A stretch of DNA of 64,000 nucleotides from Lachnospiraceae bacterium. GTDB lineage: Bacteria; Bacillota; Clostridia; Lachnospirales; Lachnospiraceae. This document shows positions 24,991-34,692 of the stretch, in pieces. The position numbers and the translations under genes are program-made. The notes beneath the pieces are model-generated. The model did not search any database, was not told the origin of the DNA, and saw nothing but the letters and a program-made list of their open reading frames with translations. The stretch is taken from assembly GCA_910574745.1 (NCBI GenBank), contig CAJTCE010000015.1:16256-80255 (forward strand), read 5' to 3'. Position 1 is the stretch's first letter. Every line of letters begins with the position of its first letter.

Positions 24991-27207
24991 ATGGGTAATC
25001 CGATAAAAAAGGCTATATTCGAATATCAACTGCGTAAATGCAGGAAAGACTATGAAGCAAGAAAAGAATATTTAAGCGACCCTTACATGCGGTGGATGGA
25101 GGAAAATGAAGCCGGTTTTGAAAAGTATTGTAAGGGGGCGGGACCGGATGAAGACTCCGAATGTCATAAGGAAACAGGAGAGAATCAGCGGCCGGATTCC
25201 CACAAGACGATCAATGCTTTGGTTTCCTATTTATCCGTAGCAAAATTTAACTCTATGACAGCTCAAAAACCCCTTTCTTTGGAGGGAGAATGGCTTTGTG
25301 TAGTCGGTTCTAAGGGAGAAGTGTCTCCTTACCTTGCCGGAATGCTTGGGGAAGGTCTTTTAGAACATCCTAAATCCGGTCTTGTTTACGGGGACGAGGA
25401 TATATATGATCCCGCTTTAAGCGGAGGTAGTGCCCAAAGGGATAAGAATGGGATCCCGTCCCATATAAAACCCTTTGCCCGCTATGGTCCGTGGTTTAAG
25501 TCCGATGAAAGTCCGGAAACATTGCTGTCTTATTTTTATTACGGAAGCGTTGTATTATTAAAGACTTCTCTGGTAAAGGAAGCCTTACGGGACTTTTCGC
25601 CTGTGTATTCTTTAAGCGAATGCACGGACAGACAGTATTTTTATGATTTTATTTTGCATTATACGGATTTTTTGATGTTGCGGGAAACGGAAATATTTCA
25701 TATTCCCCAAATCATTTTTCATGGCAGGGGCTTTGGGCGGGAAAAGGAAAGTCTGAAAAAACCGGAGCCGGTTAATGAAAACGCCTATTGGGGCTATGAG
25801 CCGGAATATGATGCCTGTAAGCTGGCTTCATTAAAAAGAAGGGGGCTTATGGCGAAAATGCGCCATTACAGTCACAGCGGGAAGCAGTATTCGGCGCCGG
25901 TTTACGAAGTGATGGAAAACCCGTCCGCAAATGAAAAGCCTCTTATTTCCGTTATCATTCCTTCCAAAGACAACGTAAGCATGCTGAAGCTTTGTATTGA
26001 CAGCATCAGAAATAAAAGCAGCTATCCTTCCTATGAACTGATCGTTGTAGATAACGGAAGCAATGAAGAAAATAGAAGACGACTTGAGCAGATGGCTTCC
26101 GAAACGGGATTTTCCTATTTGCATGAGCCCATGGAATTTCATTTTTCCAAAATGTGTAATTTGGGTGCAAAAGCAGCAGGGGGAGATTATTTTCTGTTTT
26201 TAAATGACGACATGGAAGCGGTATCCGAGGATTTCATGGAGATTTTAGCCGGACAGGCATCCTGCAGTCGGATAGGCGCTGTAGGGGCAAAGCTTTTATA
26301 TCCCGGTTCGGATCTGATTCAGCATGTGGGAATTTCCAATATTGCCGTAGGGCCGGTTCACAAGCTGCAAAAGGCCCATGACGGGGAGCGGGATCATTAT
26401 TACGGGAAAAATACCCTGCCTGCTAATGTCATCGGCGTGACGGCGGCGTGTCTTATGGTAAGAAAGGAAAGATTTTATGAAGCGGGAGAGTTCCCTTTAG
26501 AAGCGGCGGTTTCCTACAACGATGTGGAGCTGTGTTTTTCTTTACAGGAACACGGCTATAGAAGTGTGGTCAGAAACGATGTGATTTTCTATCATCATGA
26601 ATCCGTCAGCAGGGGAGACGACCGGATGGATGACGATAAGTGGGAGCGGCTTTTAAAAGAGAAGGACGGCGTTTATAAAAGACATCCGCGTTATGCGAAA
26701 AATGACCCTTATTATAATAAAAATCTGTCAGGCTTTAAACCTCAGTTTTTCTGCAGCTGGCTTTATCCCTATGAGCGCAGGGAAAGCTTTAGCCAACTTT
26801 CGGTTTATAAAAAGAGAATCCGGGAAGAATGGTATAATAACTGTGTGACGGTTACCTTAGAGCATATAGGCCTTGAGCGTAGGCTTTGGCTGGAGGAAAA
26901 AGAGAATTGCTATCTGATAGAGGGATGGTCCTATGTCCTGAATATGGATAACAGCCGCTATAAAAGGCATCTGCTTTTGACAGATGAAAGAGGCGTAATA
27001 TATGAGGCGGTTTTGTGGGAGCGTTTTAGGACGGATGTGGTGGAGATTCTTGCAGAGCAGGAAAATATAGCTCTGTCGGGCTTCTGCTGCCGAATTGCCG
27101 AGAAGAGCCTGAAACCGGGGAAATACGGGATATCCTTGTTGTATGAGGACTTATGTTCCAGACAGAGGCTGTATAAGGAATGTGAAGAAATACTGTGCGT
27201 TAAATAG
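24991..27207 (+). CDS. GT2-family glycosyltransferase, two-domain with degenerate first half
   Basis: 738 residues, 15 bp after rfbC. The first ~300 residues look like a worn GT2 domain: LVYGDEDIYDP stands where the metal motif is expected, but the usual opening strand is absent. A clear GT2 domain starts near 319 (SVIIPSKDNVSMLKLCIDSI; YFLFLNDDMEA; SYNDVELCFSLQEHG). The last ~130 residues are a separate beta-rich region. The active domain probably transfers rhamnose or a related sugar during chain assembly, given its position after rfbC; the donor is not fixed by sequence. No membrane helix is seen, so it would act at the inner face on the lipid-linked chain. Confidence 0.82.
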   Translation: MGNPIKKAIFEYQLRKCRKDYEARKEYLSDPYMRWMEENEAGFEKYCKGAGPDEDSECHKETGENQRPDSHKTINALVSYLSVAKFNSMTAQKPLSLEGEWLCVVGSKGEVSPYLAGMLGEGLLEHPKSGLVYGDEDIYDPALSGGSAQRDKNGIPSHIKPFARYGPWFKSDESPETLLSYFYYGSVVLLKTSLVKEALRDFSPVYSLSECTDRQYFYDFILHYTDFLMLRETEIFHIPQIIFHGRGFGREKESLKKPEPVNENAYWGYEPEYDACKLASLKRRGLMAKMRHYSHSGKQYSAPVYEVMENPSANEKPLISVIIPSKDNVSMLKLCIDSIRNKSSYPSYELIVVDNGSNEENRRRLEQMASETGFSYLHEPMEFHFSKMCNLGAKAAGGDYFLFLNDDMEAVSEDFMEILAGQASCSRIGAVGAKLLYPGSDLIQHVGISNIAVGPVHKLQKAHDGERDHYYGKNTLPANVIGVTAACLMVRKERFYEAGEFPLEAAVSYNDVELCFSLQEHGYRSVVRNDVIFYHHESVSRGDDRMDDDKWERLLKEKDGVYKRHPRYAKNDPYYNKNLSGFKPQFFCSWLYPYERRESFSQLSVYKKRIREEWYNNCVTVTLEHIGLERRLWLEEKENCYLIEGWSYVLNMDNSRYKRHLLLTDERGVIYEAVLWERFRTDVVEILAEQENIALSGFCCRIAEKSLKPGKYGISLLYEDLCSRQRLYKECEEILCVK

Positions 27208-27225
27208 GATAAAAAGATAGAAAAG

Positions 27226-27276
27226 AAAAGTGCCGCAAATGAATCCGATTTCAGTTTGTTTGCGGCACTTTTCTGT
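27226..27276. terminator. Strong bidirectional terminator between convergent genes
   Basis: AAAAGTGCCGCAAA (27226-27239) pairs perfectly with TTTGCGGCACTTTT (27259-27272). The A and T ends serve as T-runs for both strands. It lies between the GT2 gene ending at 27207 (+) and ugd ending at 27340 (-). Confidence 0.9.
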
Positions 27277-27339
27277 GTTTTAATTGTTATGTAGTATTTC
27301 GAAGGAGTATGTTATATTCCGAAGTACAATATTCCGACA

Positions 27340-28674
27340 TTATTGTGGTTTTCCCACTCCGATCTGATAATATTCAAATCCCAGTTTTTTCAATTCCTTG
27401 GCGCTATACTGGTTTCTGCCGTCAAAAATAATGGGATTTTTTAGACGCTTTTTGATTTCATCCATATCGGGAGAACGGAATTCTTTCCATTCCGTAACTA
27501 AAATCATGGCATCCGCATCGTTTAAAGCGGTGTACTTGCTGGTAACATAAGTGACCTTGTCATTGTCTTTTAAATAGCAGGTCTGGGCTTCTTTGACCGC
27601 CTTGGGGTCATATGCGGTTACGGTTGCACCTCTTTCGGTTAACTCTTTTATAATGGTAATGGAAGCGGCCTGCCTCATATCGTCCGTATCCGGTTTAAAA
27701 GCAAGTCCCCATACGGCAAAATTGAAACCGGTTAAGTCTTTTCCGAAACGCTCTATTATTTTGCGTGGAATGACCAGCTTCTGGTTGGCGTTTACTGTTT
27801 CCACCGCTTCTAAAATATGGGGCGTATGTCCGTATTGTTCGCTGGTTCTTATTAAAGCCTGCACATCCTTGGGAAAACAGCTGCCGCCGTATCCGCATCC
27901 CGCATAAATGAATGAATAGCCGATTCGTTTGTCAGAGCCGATGCCCCGGCGTACTTTATTTATATCAGCGCCTACTTTTTCGCAGATGTTGCTGATTTCA
28001 TTCATAAAGCTGATTTTGGTTGCCAGCATGGCATTGGCAGTATATTTGGTCATTTCCGCACTGGCGATATCCATACGGATAAAGTTTTCCGTATTGAGGA
28101 TATAAGGCTTATAAAGCTGTTCCATAACGGAGAAGGCCTCGTCATTATCAGCACCGATAACAATACGGTCGGGACGCATACAATCCCCTACTGCAGTGCC
28201 TTCTTTCAAAAATTCCGGATTGGAAATAACGTCAAAGGTTAAATCACTGGCACGTTTGTCCAATTCCTTCTGGATTGCCGCCCTGACTTTATCGGCAGTA
28301 CCCACGGGAACCGTGGACTTATCGATGACATACATATGGCGCTTCATGGCTGCCCCGATTTGACCTGCAACCTCTAATACGTAATGCAGATCCGCACTGC
28401 CGTCTTCTCCCATGGGAGTTCCTACGGCAATAAAACAGATGCTGGCATGCTCTAGAGCTTCGGCAATGTCTGTTGTAAATCTTAAATGTCCCAGTTCGTA
28501 GTTGTTTTTTACCATACTTTCCAAGCCGGGCTCATAAATGGGGATGATTCCTTCTTTTAAATTCTGAATTTTGGATGCGTCTACATCTACGCACCAGACG
28601 TCGTTTCCCATATCCGAAAAACATGTTCCGGTAACAAGTCCTACGTATCCGGTTCCGATAACAGCGATTTTCAT
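27340..28674 (-). CDS. ugd: UDP-glucose 6-dehydrogenase
   Basis: 444 residues of normal length. NAD-binding domain with IAVIGTGYVGLVTG at the start and FIAVGTPMGEDG; SNPEFLKEGTA in the middle; catalytic cysteine in CGYGGSCFPKDV (Cys in GGSCFPKD); C-terminal UDP-binding domain with FAVWGLAFKPDTDDMRQA. It oxidises UDP-glucose to UDP-glucuronate in two NAD-dependent steps, supplying the UDP-GlcA decarboxylase at 7986 and possibly glucuronic acid for the polymer itself. It is on the strand opposite to the surrounding operons, with its own promoter region upstream. Confidence 0.95.
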   Translation of the reverse strand: MKIAVIGTGYVGLVTGTCFSDMGNDVWCVDVDASKIQNLKEGIIPIYEPGLESMVKNNYELGHLRFTTDIAEALEHASICFIAVGTPMGEDGSADLHYVLEVAGQIGAAMKRHMYVIDKSTVPVGTADKVRAAIQKELDKRASDLTFDVISNPEFLKEGTAVGDCMRPDRIVIGADNDEAFSVMEQLYKPYILNTENFIRMDIASAEMTKYTANAMLATKISFMNEISNICEKVGADINKVRRGIGSDKRIGYSFIYAGCGYGGSCFPKDVQALIRTSEQYGHTPHILEAVETVNANQKLVIPRKIIERFGKDLTGFNFAVWGLAFKPDTDDMRQAASITIIKELTERGATVTAYDPKAVKEAQTCYLKDNDKVTYVTSKYTALNDADAMILVTEWKEFRSPDMDEIKKRLKNPIIFDGRNQYSAKELKKLGFEYYQIGVGKPQ

Positions 28675-28697
28675 CTTTTCCGTCTCTCTTTCTTTAA

Positions 28698-28703
28698 ATT
28701 ATA
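28698..28703 (-). promoter_or_regulatory. -10 box candidate for ugd
   Basis: On the minus strand a TATAAT lies about 24 bp upstream of the ugd ATG (28674), within an A+T-rich stretch containing the partly symmetric ATAATTAT-CAGATC-ATTATAAT. No good -35 hexamer is visible at 17 bp, so the assignment is tentative. Confidence 0.3.
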
Positions 28704-28785
28704 ATGATCTGATAATTATAAAATACACGGCTTTATTTTACCAGTTGTATTTACAGATAGCAAGTGGTATAAGCAATAATATCCC

Positions 28786-28971
28786 CTACAATTTCCCTTC
28801 CGTTTTCAATCGGGTAATATAAAAAAACCTTTCGTCTTCGCTTAAATTTGTAAACTGAATAAAAGAAATGGGGAGTTCCTTTAAGGGAAGACTGCATTTG
28901 GGGCATTTCTTTTTGTGACCGTTGAGCATATGCACATGGTCGCATTTTTTGCAATAGTGAATATATAACAT
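28786..28971 (-). CDS. Small zinc-ribbon protein
   Basis: 61 residues with two Cys pairs, YCKKCDHVHMLNGH and KKCPKCSLPL, spaced as a zinc ribbon or rubredoxin-like knuckle, then a helical tail (NLSEDERFFYITRLKTEG). ATG 28971 has a GAAAGG site. I recognise this as a small protein type often seen in Lachnospiraceae genomes without known function. It lies upstream of ugd on the same strand, 111 bp away. A role in protein or RNA binding is possible but unsupported. Confidence 0.65.
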   Translation of the reverse strand: MLYIHYCKKCDHVHMLNGHKKKCPKCSLPLKELPISFIQFTNLSEDERFFYITRLKTEGKL

Positions 28972-29189
28972 GTGTTTTTTGACCTTTCTTGTGAATATTC
29001 GAGGTTATTCCCCCTAAATTTTAATAGTACTGTAAATGAAATTTTCACATATTTGTAAAAAAACGTCAATATCTATATGGAATAAATTCATCGCGGAATT
29101 TCGACAAAAATTCTTAGTGCAATTTCACGACAAATGGGTTACAATAAAAAGAGCGTCTAAAAATATTGATTATCAGGAGGACACAAAGA

Positions 29190-30266
29190 ATGAGAACTTA
29201 TTTGGTAACAGGCGGCGCCGGTTTTATCGGTTCCAATTACATTCACTATATGTTTAAAAAGTACGATAACGATATCCGCATCATCAATGTAGACGCATTG
29301 ACTTATGCGGGAAACCTTGAAAATCTGAAAAGCGTTGAGGAAAGAGAGAATTATATTTTTGTAAAGGCTGACATCTGCGATAAGGCTGCCATCAGCAAAA
29401 TCTTTGAGGAAAACGATATTGACAGGGTAGTGCATTTTGCGGCGGAAAGCCATGTGGACAGAAGCATCCGCAATCCCGAGGTATTTGTCCAGACCAATGT
29501 GTTGGGAACTGCGGTTATGTTAAACTGTGCGAAAGAGGCATGGGAGCTTCCCGACGGTACGTTCAAAGAGGGAAAGAAATTTCTTCATGTATCCACAGAT
29601 GAGGTATACGGCTCCTTAGAGGAGGACGGCGGTTATTTCTATGAGACAACCCCTTATGCCCCCCACAGCCCCTACTCCGCGTCCAAGGCTGGCTCGGACA
29701 TGCTGGTAAAGGCTTATATGGATACCTACCACTTCCCGGCCAACATCACGAACTGCTCCAACAATTACGGACCCTTCCAGTTCCCGGAGAAGCTGATTCC
29801 CCTGATTATCAACAATGCGCTGCAGGGCAAAAAGCTTCCTGTTTACGGAGACGGAAAAAATGTCCGTGACTGGCTGTATGTGGAGGATCATGCCAAGGCT
29901 ATCGACATGGTACAGGAGCAGGGCAGATTATTTGAGACCTACAATATAGGCGGACATAACGAAAAGCAGAATATAGAGATTATCAACATTATCCTGGAAA
30001 CCTTACAGGAAATGCTTCCCGATTCCGATCCCAGAAAGGCTCTTGTGAGCAAGGATCTGATTACCTATGTGGAGGACAGAAAGGGACATGACAGAAGATA
30101 TGCCATTGCGCCGGATAAGATCAAGGCGGAAATCGGCTGGGAGCCGGAAACCATGTTTAAAGAAGGCATCAAAAAGACGATCCAGTGGTTCTTTGAGCAT
30201 GAAGAGTGGATGAAAAACGTCACAAGCGGCGACTATCAGAAATATTACAACGAGATGTACAAATAA
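29190..30266 (+). CDS. rfbB: dTDP-glucose 4,6-dehydratase
   Basis: 358 residues from ATG 29190, which follows AGGAGG at 29176; a TTG 24 bp upstream would overlap that ribosome site and is rejected. Signatures are [43 protein letters not shown] (catalytic Thr/Asp/Glu set), SPYSASKAGSD (YxxxK) and NNYGPFQFPEKLIPL. It makes dTDP-4-keto-6-deoxy-D-glucose, the substrate of RfbC. rfbA follows after 89 bp. A TACAAT at 29140-29145 is a possible -10 box. Confidence 0.95.
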   Translation: MRTYLVTGGAGFIGSNYIHYMFKKYDNDIRIINVDALTYAGNLENLKSVEERENYIFVKADICDKAAISKIFEENDIDRVVHFAAESHVDRSIRNPEVFVQTNVLGTAVMLNCAKEAWELPDGTFKEGKKFLHVSTDEVYGSLEEDGGYFYETTPYAPHSPYSASKAGSDMLVKAYMDTYHFPANITNCSNNYGPFQFPEKLIPLIINNALQGKKLPVYGDGKNVRDWLYVEDHAKAIDMVQEQGRLFETYNIGGHNEKQNIEIINIILETLQEMLPDSDPRKALVSKDLITYVEDRKGHDRRYAIAPDKIKAEIGWEPETMFKEGIKKTIQWFFEHEEWMKNVTSGDYQKYYNEMYK

Positions 30267-30355
30267 TACGGCCGGTGGTACGTTTATGACGAAAGGCGTA
30301 CGGGCTGAAGGAAAATACAATGATTTTTTGGTAGAAATATGTTAAGGAGCAGAAT

Positions 30356-31234
30356 ATGAAAGGTATTATTTTGGCGGGAGGAAGCGGGACAAGGCTTTAT
30401 CCTTTGACGAAGGCAATTTCCAAACAGATTATGCCGGTATATGACAAACCGATGATTTATTATCCCTTATCTACCTTAATGCTTGCAGGCATCAGGGAAG
30501 TGCTGATTATTTCCACACCCAGGGATCTTCCGGTATTTGAAGATTTGTTCGGGACGGGAGAACAGCTGGGCATGAGCTTTTCCTATGCGGTTCAGGAAAC
30601 GCCTAAGGGGCTGGCGGATGCTTTTATTATCGGAGCGGATTTTATCGGCAGCGACAACGTGGCTCTTGTTTTAGGAGACAATATATTTTACGGGCAGAGC
30701 TTTTCACAGGTTTTGCGCAGGACGGCGGAGCGCATCGAAAAGGAAAAAGGAGCGACCATCTTCGGATATTACGTCAGAGACCCCAGAGAGTACGGCGTTG
30801 TGGAATTTGATGAAGAGGGCAGGGCTTTATCCATTGAGGAAAAGCCGGAGAATCCAAAGAGCAATTATGCGGTGCCGGGACTGTATTTTTATGATAATGA
30901 TGTGGTGGAGATTGCGGCAAATGTAAAGCCTTCTGCAAGGGGCGAAATTGAAATTACAAGTATCAACAATGAATATCTCACAAGGGGAACCCTTCAGGTG
31001 GAAACCTTGGGAAGAGGTTTTGCGTGGCTGGATACAGGCAATCATGATTCCCTGCTGGATGCATCGGATTTTGTGGCGGCATTCCAGAAGAGGCAGGGAT
31101 TATATATTTCCTGTATTGAAGAAATAGCATACAAAAGAGGTTTTATTGACAAAGCTCAGCTTTTAAAACTGGCGGAGCCTTTGATGAAGACCAATTACGG
31201 TAAATATCTGGTAGAGGTAGCGAATGGACTCTAG
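30356..31234 (+). CDS. rfbA: Glucose-1-phosphate thymidylyltransferase
   Basis: 292 residues, the standard RmlA length. The nucleotide-binding start [18 protein letters not shown], then [44 protein letters not shown] and [16 protein letters not shown] are diagnostic. It makes dTDP-glucose from dTTP and glucose-1-phosphate and is normally feedback-inhibited by dTDP-rhamnose. Its glucose-1-phosphate supply can come from the phosphoglucomutase at 34693. Its 3' end overlaps the GH25 gene by 11 bp, so translation of the two may be coupled. Confidence 0.96.
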   Translation: MKGIILAGGSGTRLYPLTKAISKQIMPVYDKPMIYYPLSTLMLAGIREVLIISTPRDLPVFEDLFGTGEQLGMSFSYAVQETPKGLADAFIIGADFIGSDNVALVLGDNIFYGQSFSQVLRRTAERIEKEKGATIFGYYVRDPREYGVVEFDEEGRALSIEEKPENPKSNYAVPGLYFYDNDVVEIAANVKPSARGEIEITSINNEYLTRGTLQVETLGRGFAWLDTGNHDSLLDASDFVAAFQKRQGLYISCIEEIAYKRGFIDKAQLLKLAEPLMKTNYGKYLVEVANGL

Positions 31235-32507
31235 GCTGAAAAAACAGGTCATTGCTGTGGCGGTGCTTATGATTACTCTGGTCGTGGCAATGGTAGTTGG
31301 AGCAAATTATATACAGAAGCAGAAATCCATAAGGGCAGGCGAAAATGCCACAGGACAAGAGCCGGAAAATGCTGAGAGCGGCGGCAATGGCTCCAAAGCG
31401 GCAAATGAATACGGGCTGGACCCGAACCGGGATCCTAATGCATTTCTGGGAGATGAAGAGTTCTTTGATCCTTTAGCGCCGGAGTATTCAAACCCTGATA
31501 TTACCTTATCCCTTCTGGTCAGCTCAGTGGAAAAGGATATGCGGGTAAATGTGGTAAACGGCAGGGGAGAGCTTATAAAGGACCAGCCTTTTACCGTTAC
31601 GCTGAAGGATTCCCAGGGGACGGAGCGCAATTATAAGGATGTGGATCAGGACGGCAGCATTTATATTGCGCCTGTTGAGCCGGGAGAGTATGAGATTTCC
31701 TTGAGGGAGACGGAAGGATATATTCTGGCGGAGGAGGCCATACCCGTTTCTGTAAAGGAACAGATAGACTATACGGTCATTGACGATATTTCTTTTATGA
31801 TCAAGTCCGTGGATGAAATTAACGAGGCGGAAGAGGATACGGCGATCAACGATGCGGAGCTGAATGCGGACGGAACGGAAAGCAACAGACGGCTGGATGA
31901 TGAAGACGCTCTTTTTGGCATTGATGTATCCAAGTGGAACAAGGAAATCGACTGGGAAAGCGTTAGGGCGGCAGGCGTTGATTTTGCCATTATCCGATGC
32001 GGTTACAGGGGTTCCAAGACGGGCGCCCTTGTAGAAGATCCTTATTTTAAGAAAAATGTGGAAGCCGCGGAAGCCGCGGGAATAAAGGTTGGAATTTATT
32101 TCTTTACCCAGGCGACCAATGAAATCGAAGCGGTGGAGGAAGCCAGTATGGCGCTGATGCTGTGCAGAAATTATAAGCTGGCTCTCCCTATTTTCATTGA
32201 TACAGAAGGCGCAGGAGGAAACGGCAGGGCGGACGGACTGGGCGTGGAGACCCGGACGGCGGTTTGTGAAGCTTTTTGCCGCACCATTGAAAATTCCGGC
32301 TTTAATGCCGGGGTATATGCCAGCAAAAACTGGTTTATCAACAATTTAAGTACAGAAAATCTTTCGGACTATACCATCTGGCTTGCCCAGTATTCCAGGG
32401 AGGCAACCTATGATGGGCGTTACGATTTATGGCAGTATACCTCTGCGGGCACCATAGAGGGTATTGAGACCCGGGTGGATTTGAATATGTGCTATAAAGA
32501 TTTTTAA
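31224..32507 (+). CDS. Membrane-anchored GH25 lysozyme (N-acetylmuramidase)
   Basis: 427 residues. A hydrophobic anchor (about 8-30, [21 protein letters not shown]) is followed by a low-complexity acidic linker, a small beta domain of prealbumin-like type (about 85-190, [20 protein letters not shown]), and a C-terminal GH25 domain (about 230-427). The latter has [40 protein letters not shown] (catalytic acidic pair) and [13 protein letters not shown]. It would cut peptidoglycan outside the membrane. Embedded between rfbA and a GT2 gene, it may open the wall for polysaccharide passage or attachment. Confidence 0.9.
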   Translation: MDSRLKKQVIAVAVLMITLVVAMVVGANYIQKQKSIRAGENATGQEPENAESGGNGSKAANEYGLDPNRDPNAFLGDEEFFDPLAPEYSNPDITLSLLVSSVEKDMRVNVVNGRGELIKDQPFTVTLKDSQGTERNYKDVDQDGSIYIAPVEPGEYEISLRETEGYILAEEAIPVSVKEQIDYTVIDDISFMIKSVDEINEAEEDTAINDAELNADGTESNRRLDDEDALFGIDVSKWNKEIDWESVRAAGVDFAIIRCGYRGSKTGALVEDPYFKKNVEAAEAAGIKVGIYFFTQATNEIEAVEEASMALMLCRNYKLALPIFIDTEGAGGNGRADGLGVETRTAVCEAFCRTIENSGFNAGVYASKNWFINNLSTENLSDYTIWLAQYSREATYDGRYDLWQYTSAGTIEGIETRVDLNMCYKDF

Positions 32508-32517
32508 AGGATGCAAT

Positions 32518-34602
32518 ATGGAAGAAAACAACGAAAATCTATTAGAATATTATAAAGAGGCTTATGACAGGGAAAAACAGCGGGGGAGCGAATTGGCGGA
32601 AGAACTGGCGGATGCCAATGCCAAAGCGGCGGAGCTTTCCATGCAGTTAAACAGGATCAAAGGTAATCCTCTATGGAAAATGTCAAAGCCCCTCCGGGTG
32701 ATCATGCACTTTTTTATCCGTAATTACCAGAGGCTGGCGGCTCATGGGAATCCCCGGGGAATCGCCCACAAATTAAAGAGCAAATGGATCGAGAAGCGGG
32801 CCATGAAGCAGCACGGGAAAAGGAGTTTTCCCGATGGGGCAAGGCGGAGAACGGAAGAGGAAACGGGCTTTAGCAGGGATATTACAATCAGTATTCTGGT
32901 TCCTTTATACAATACCCCCAAAAAGTTTCTGACAGAGATGATGGATTCTGTCTTAGCGCAGACATATCACAAATGGGAGCTGTGCTTAGCCGACGGCTCC
33001 GACGACGCCCATGCCTACGTAGGAAAAATCTGCATGGAATATGCGGATATGGACAAGCGGGTTAAATATCAGAAGCTTTTAAGCAATGAGGGGATTTCCG
33101 GCAATACGAATGAATGCTATAAGATGGCTTCAGGGGAATATATCGGTTTATTTGATCATGATGACATTCTTCATCCCAGCGTTTTGTATGAATATATGAA
33201 AGCCATATGTGACAAGGACGCGGATTATATCTATTGTGATGAGGCGACTTTCAAAAACGGCAATATCGATAAAATGATTACGCTGCATTTTAAGCCCGAT
33301 TATGCGGCAGATAATTTAAGGGCCAACAACTATATCTGTCATTTCAGCGTTTTTTCAAGAGAACTGTTAGAGGGAACCGAATTATTCCGTTCCCGCTTTG
33401 ACGGCAGCCAGGACCATGATATGATCCTACGCCTGACTTCAAAGGCGGAGCATGTGGTTCATGTGCCCAAGCTTCTTTATTATTGGCGCTCCCACAAGGG
33501 AAGCGTGGCGTCGGACATCAGCGCTAAGACCTATGCCATAGAAGCGGCGAGAGGAGCGGTAGCGGATCATTTAGGCCAATGCGGGTTCAAGAATTTTAAA
33601 ATCGAAAGCACAAGGGCTTTTGAGACTATCTTCCGAATCCGTTATGAGCTTACAAGGTATCCGCAGATTTCCATTATTATTCCAAATAAAGACCACTTTG
33701 CAGATTTAAAACGGTGTATTGATTCCATTCTGGACAAATCCACCTATGAAAATTATGATATTGTGGTTGTGGAAAATAATTCCGTTACGGATGAGATTTT
33801 TGCCTATTATGAAGAAATCAAAAAGCATCCCCGGATTCAGGTGGTAACCTATGAAGGCGAATTTAACTATTCCAAAATCAACAACTTCGGCGCAGGATTT
33901 GCAAAAGGGGAATATCTGCTTTTATTAAATAATGACACCCAGGTTATTACCGTGAACTGGATGGAGGAAATGATGATGTACGGTCAGCGTCAGGACGTTG
34001 GCGCGGTAGGCGCAAAGCTGTACTATGACGATATGACCATTCAGCATGCCGGAATTGTCATAGGTCTTGGTGCCCACAGAACGGCAGGGCATACCCACTA
34101 TAAGGTCAATAAGGAAAACGTGGGATATATGGGCAAGCTCTGTTATGCCCAGGACGTTTCCGCGGTTACCGGGGCGTGTATGCTGGTGCGTAAGGAACTG
34201 TATGAGGAGCTTTCGGGCCTCGGCGAGGAATTTGCCGTTGCTTTAAATGATGTGGATTTCTGCTTGAGAGTCCGTGAAAGAGGTCTTTTAGTGGTGTTTA
34301 CTCCCTTTGCCGAGCTGTTCCATTTTGAGTCCAAATCCAGAGGCTCTGACTTAAAGCTTTCCAAAAAGGAAAGGCAGAGGCTTGCCAGAGAAAACGCGGG
34401 CAGGGCGGAAGGAGAAAAAGAAGGAAAAGCCCGGGACAACAGCAGCCGGTATAATAAAGAGGCGGCTTTGTTCCGCAGCAAATGGAAGGAGCTTTTGAAT
34501 GCGGGAGACCCTTATTATAACGTGAATTTTTCCTTAGACCGCAGCGATTATTCTTTAAAGCTGCATCAGAGCGGCGGCGACGGAGAAAATCAGGGGCAGT
34601 GA
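32518..34602 (+). CDS. Tandem GT2 glycosyltransferase with N-terminal coiled coil
   Basis: 694 residues. An N-terminal coiled coil (about 5-50, SELAEELADANAKAAELSMQ) is followed by a short basic helix, GT2 domain A (from about 125: SILVPLYNTPKK; GLFDHDDILHP; DGSQDHDMILRL) and GT2 domain B (from about 384: ISIIIPNKDH; LLLNNDTQV; ALNDVDFCLRV). The layout mirrors the C-terminal two-thirds of the 19542 protein, so the pair look like duplicates that diverged. A highly charged insert (KKERQRLARENAGRAEGEKE) sits near the end of domain B. The two domains probably add two different linkages to the growing chain in the cytoplasm. Donors are unknown; rhamnose is plausible from context. Confidence 0.87.
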   Translation: MEENNENLLEYYKEAYDREKQRGSELAEELADANAKAAELSMQLNRIKGNPLWKMSKPLRVIMHFFIRNYQRLAAHGNPRGIAHKLKSKWIEKRAMKQHGKRSFPDGARRRTEEETGFSRDITISILVPLYNTPKKFLTEMMDSVLAQTYHKWELCLADGSDDAHAYVGKICMEYADMDKRVKYQKLLSNEGISGNTNECYKMASGEYIGLFDHDDILHPSVLYEYMKAICDKDADYIYCDEATFKNGNIDKMITLHFKPDYAADNLRANNYICHFSVFSRELLEGTELFRSRFDGSQDHDMILRLTSKAEHVVHVPKLLYYWRSHKGSVASDISAKTYAIEAARGAVADHLGQCGFKNFKIESTRAFETIFRIRYELTRYPQISIIIPNKDHFADLKRCIDSILDKSTYENYDIVVVENNSVTDEIFAYYEEIKKHPRIQVVTYEGEFNYSKINNFGAGFAKGEYLLLLNNDTQVITVNWMEEMMMYGQRQDVGAVGAKLYYDDMTIQHAGIVIGLGAHRTAGHTHYKVNKENVGYMGKLCYAQDVSAVTGACMLVRKELYEELSGLGEEFAVALNDVDFCLRVRERGLLVVFTPFAELFHFESKSRGSDLKLSKKERQRLARENAGRAEGEKEGKARDNSSRYNKEAALFRSKWKELLNAGDPYYNVNFSLDRSDYSLKLHQSGGDGENQGQ

Positions 34603-34692
34603 TCCGGCAGCAGACAGGGAAATGCCTAAATGAAAATGAAATAAACGGCGGGTTTTTGACCGTAGAAATAAAAGAGAAAAGAGGATTTGAAC

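Noticed and set aside
27226..27276. Palindrome as an operator or attachment site
   Set aside because: Its position between convergent genes, 14-bp perfect stem and A/T-run ends match a bidirectional terminator.
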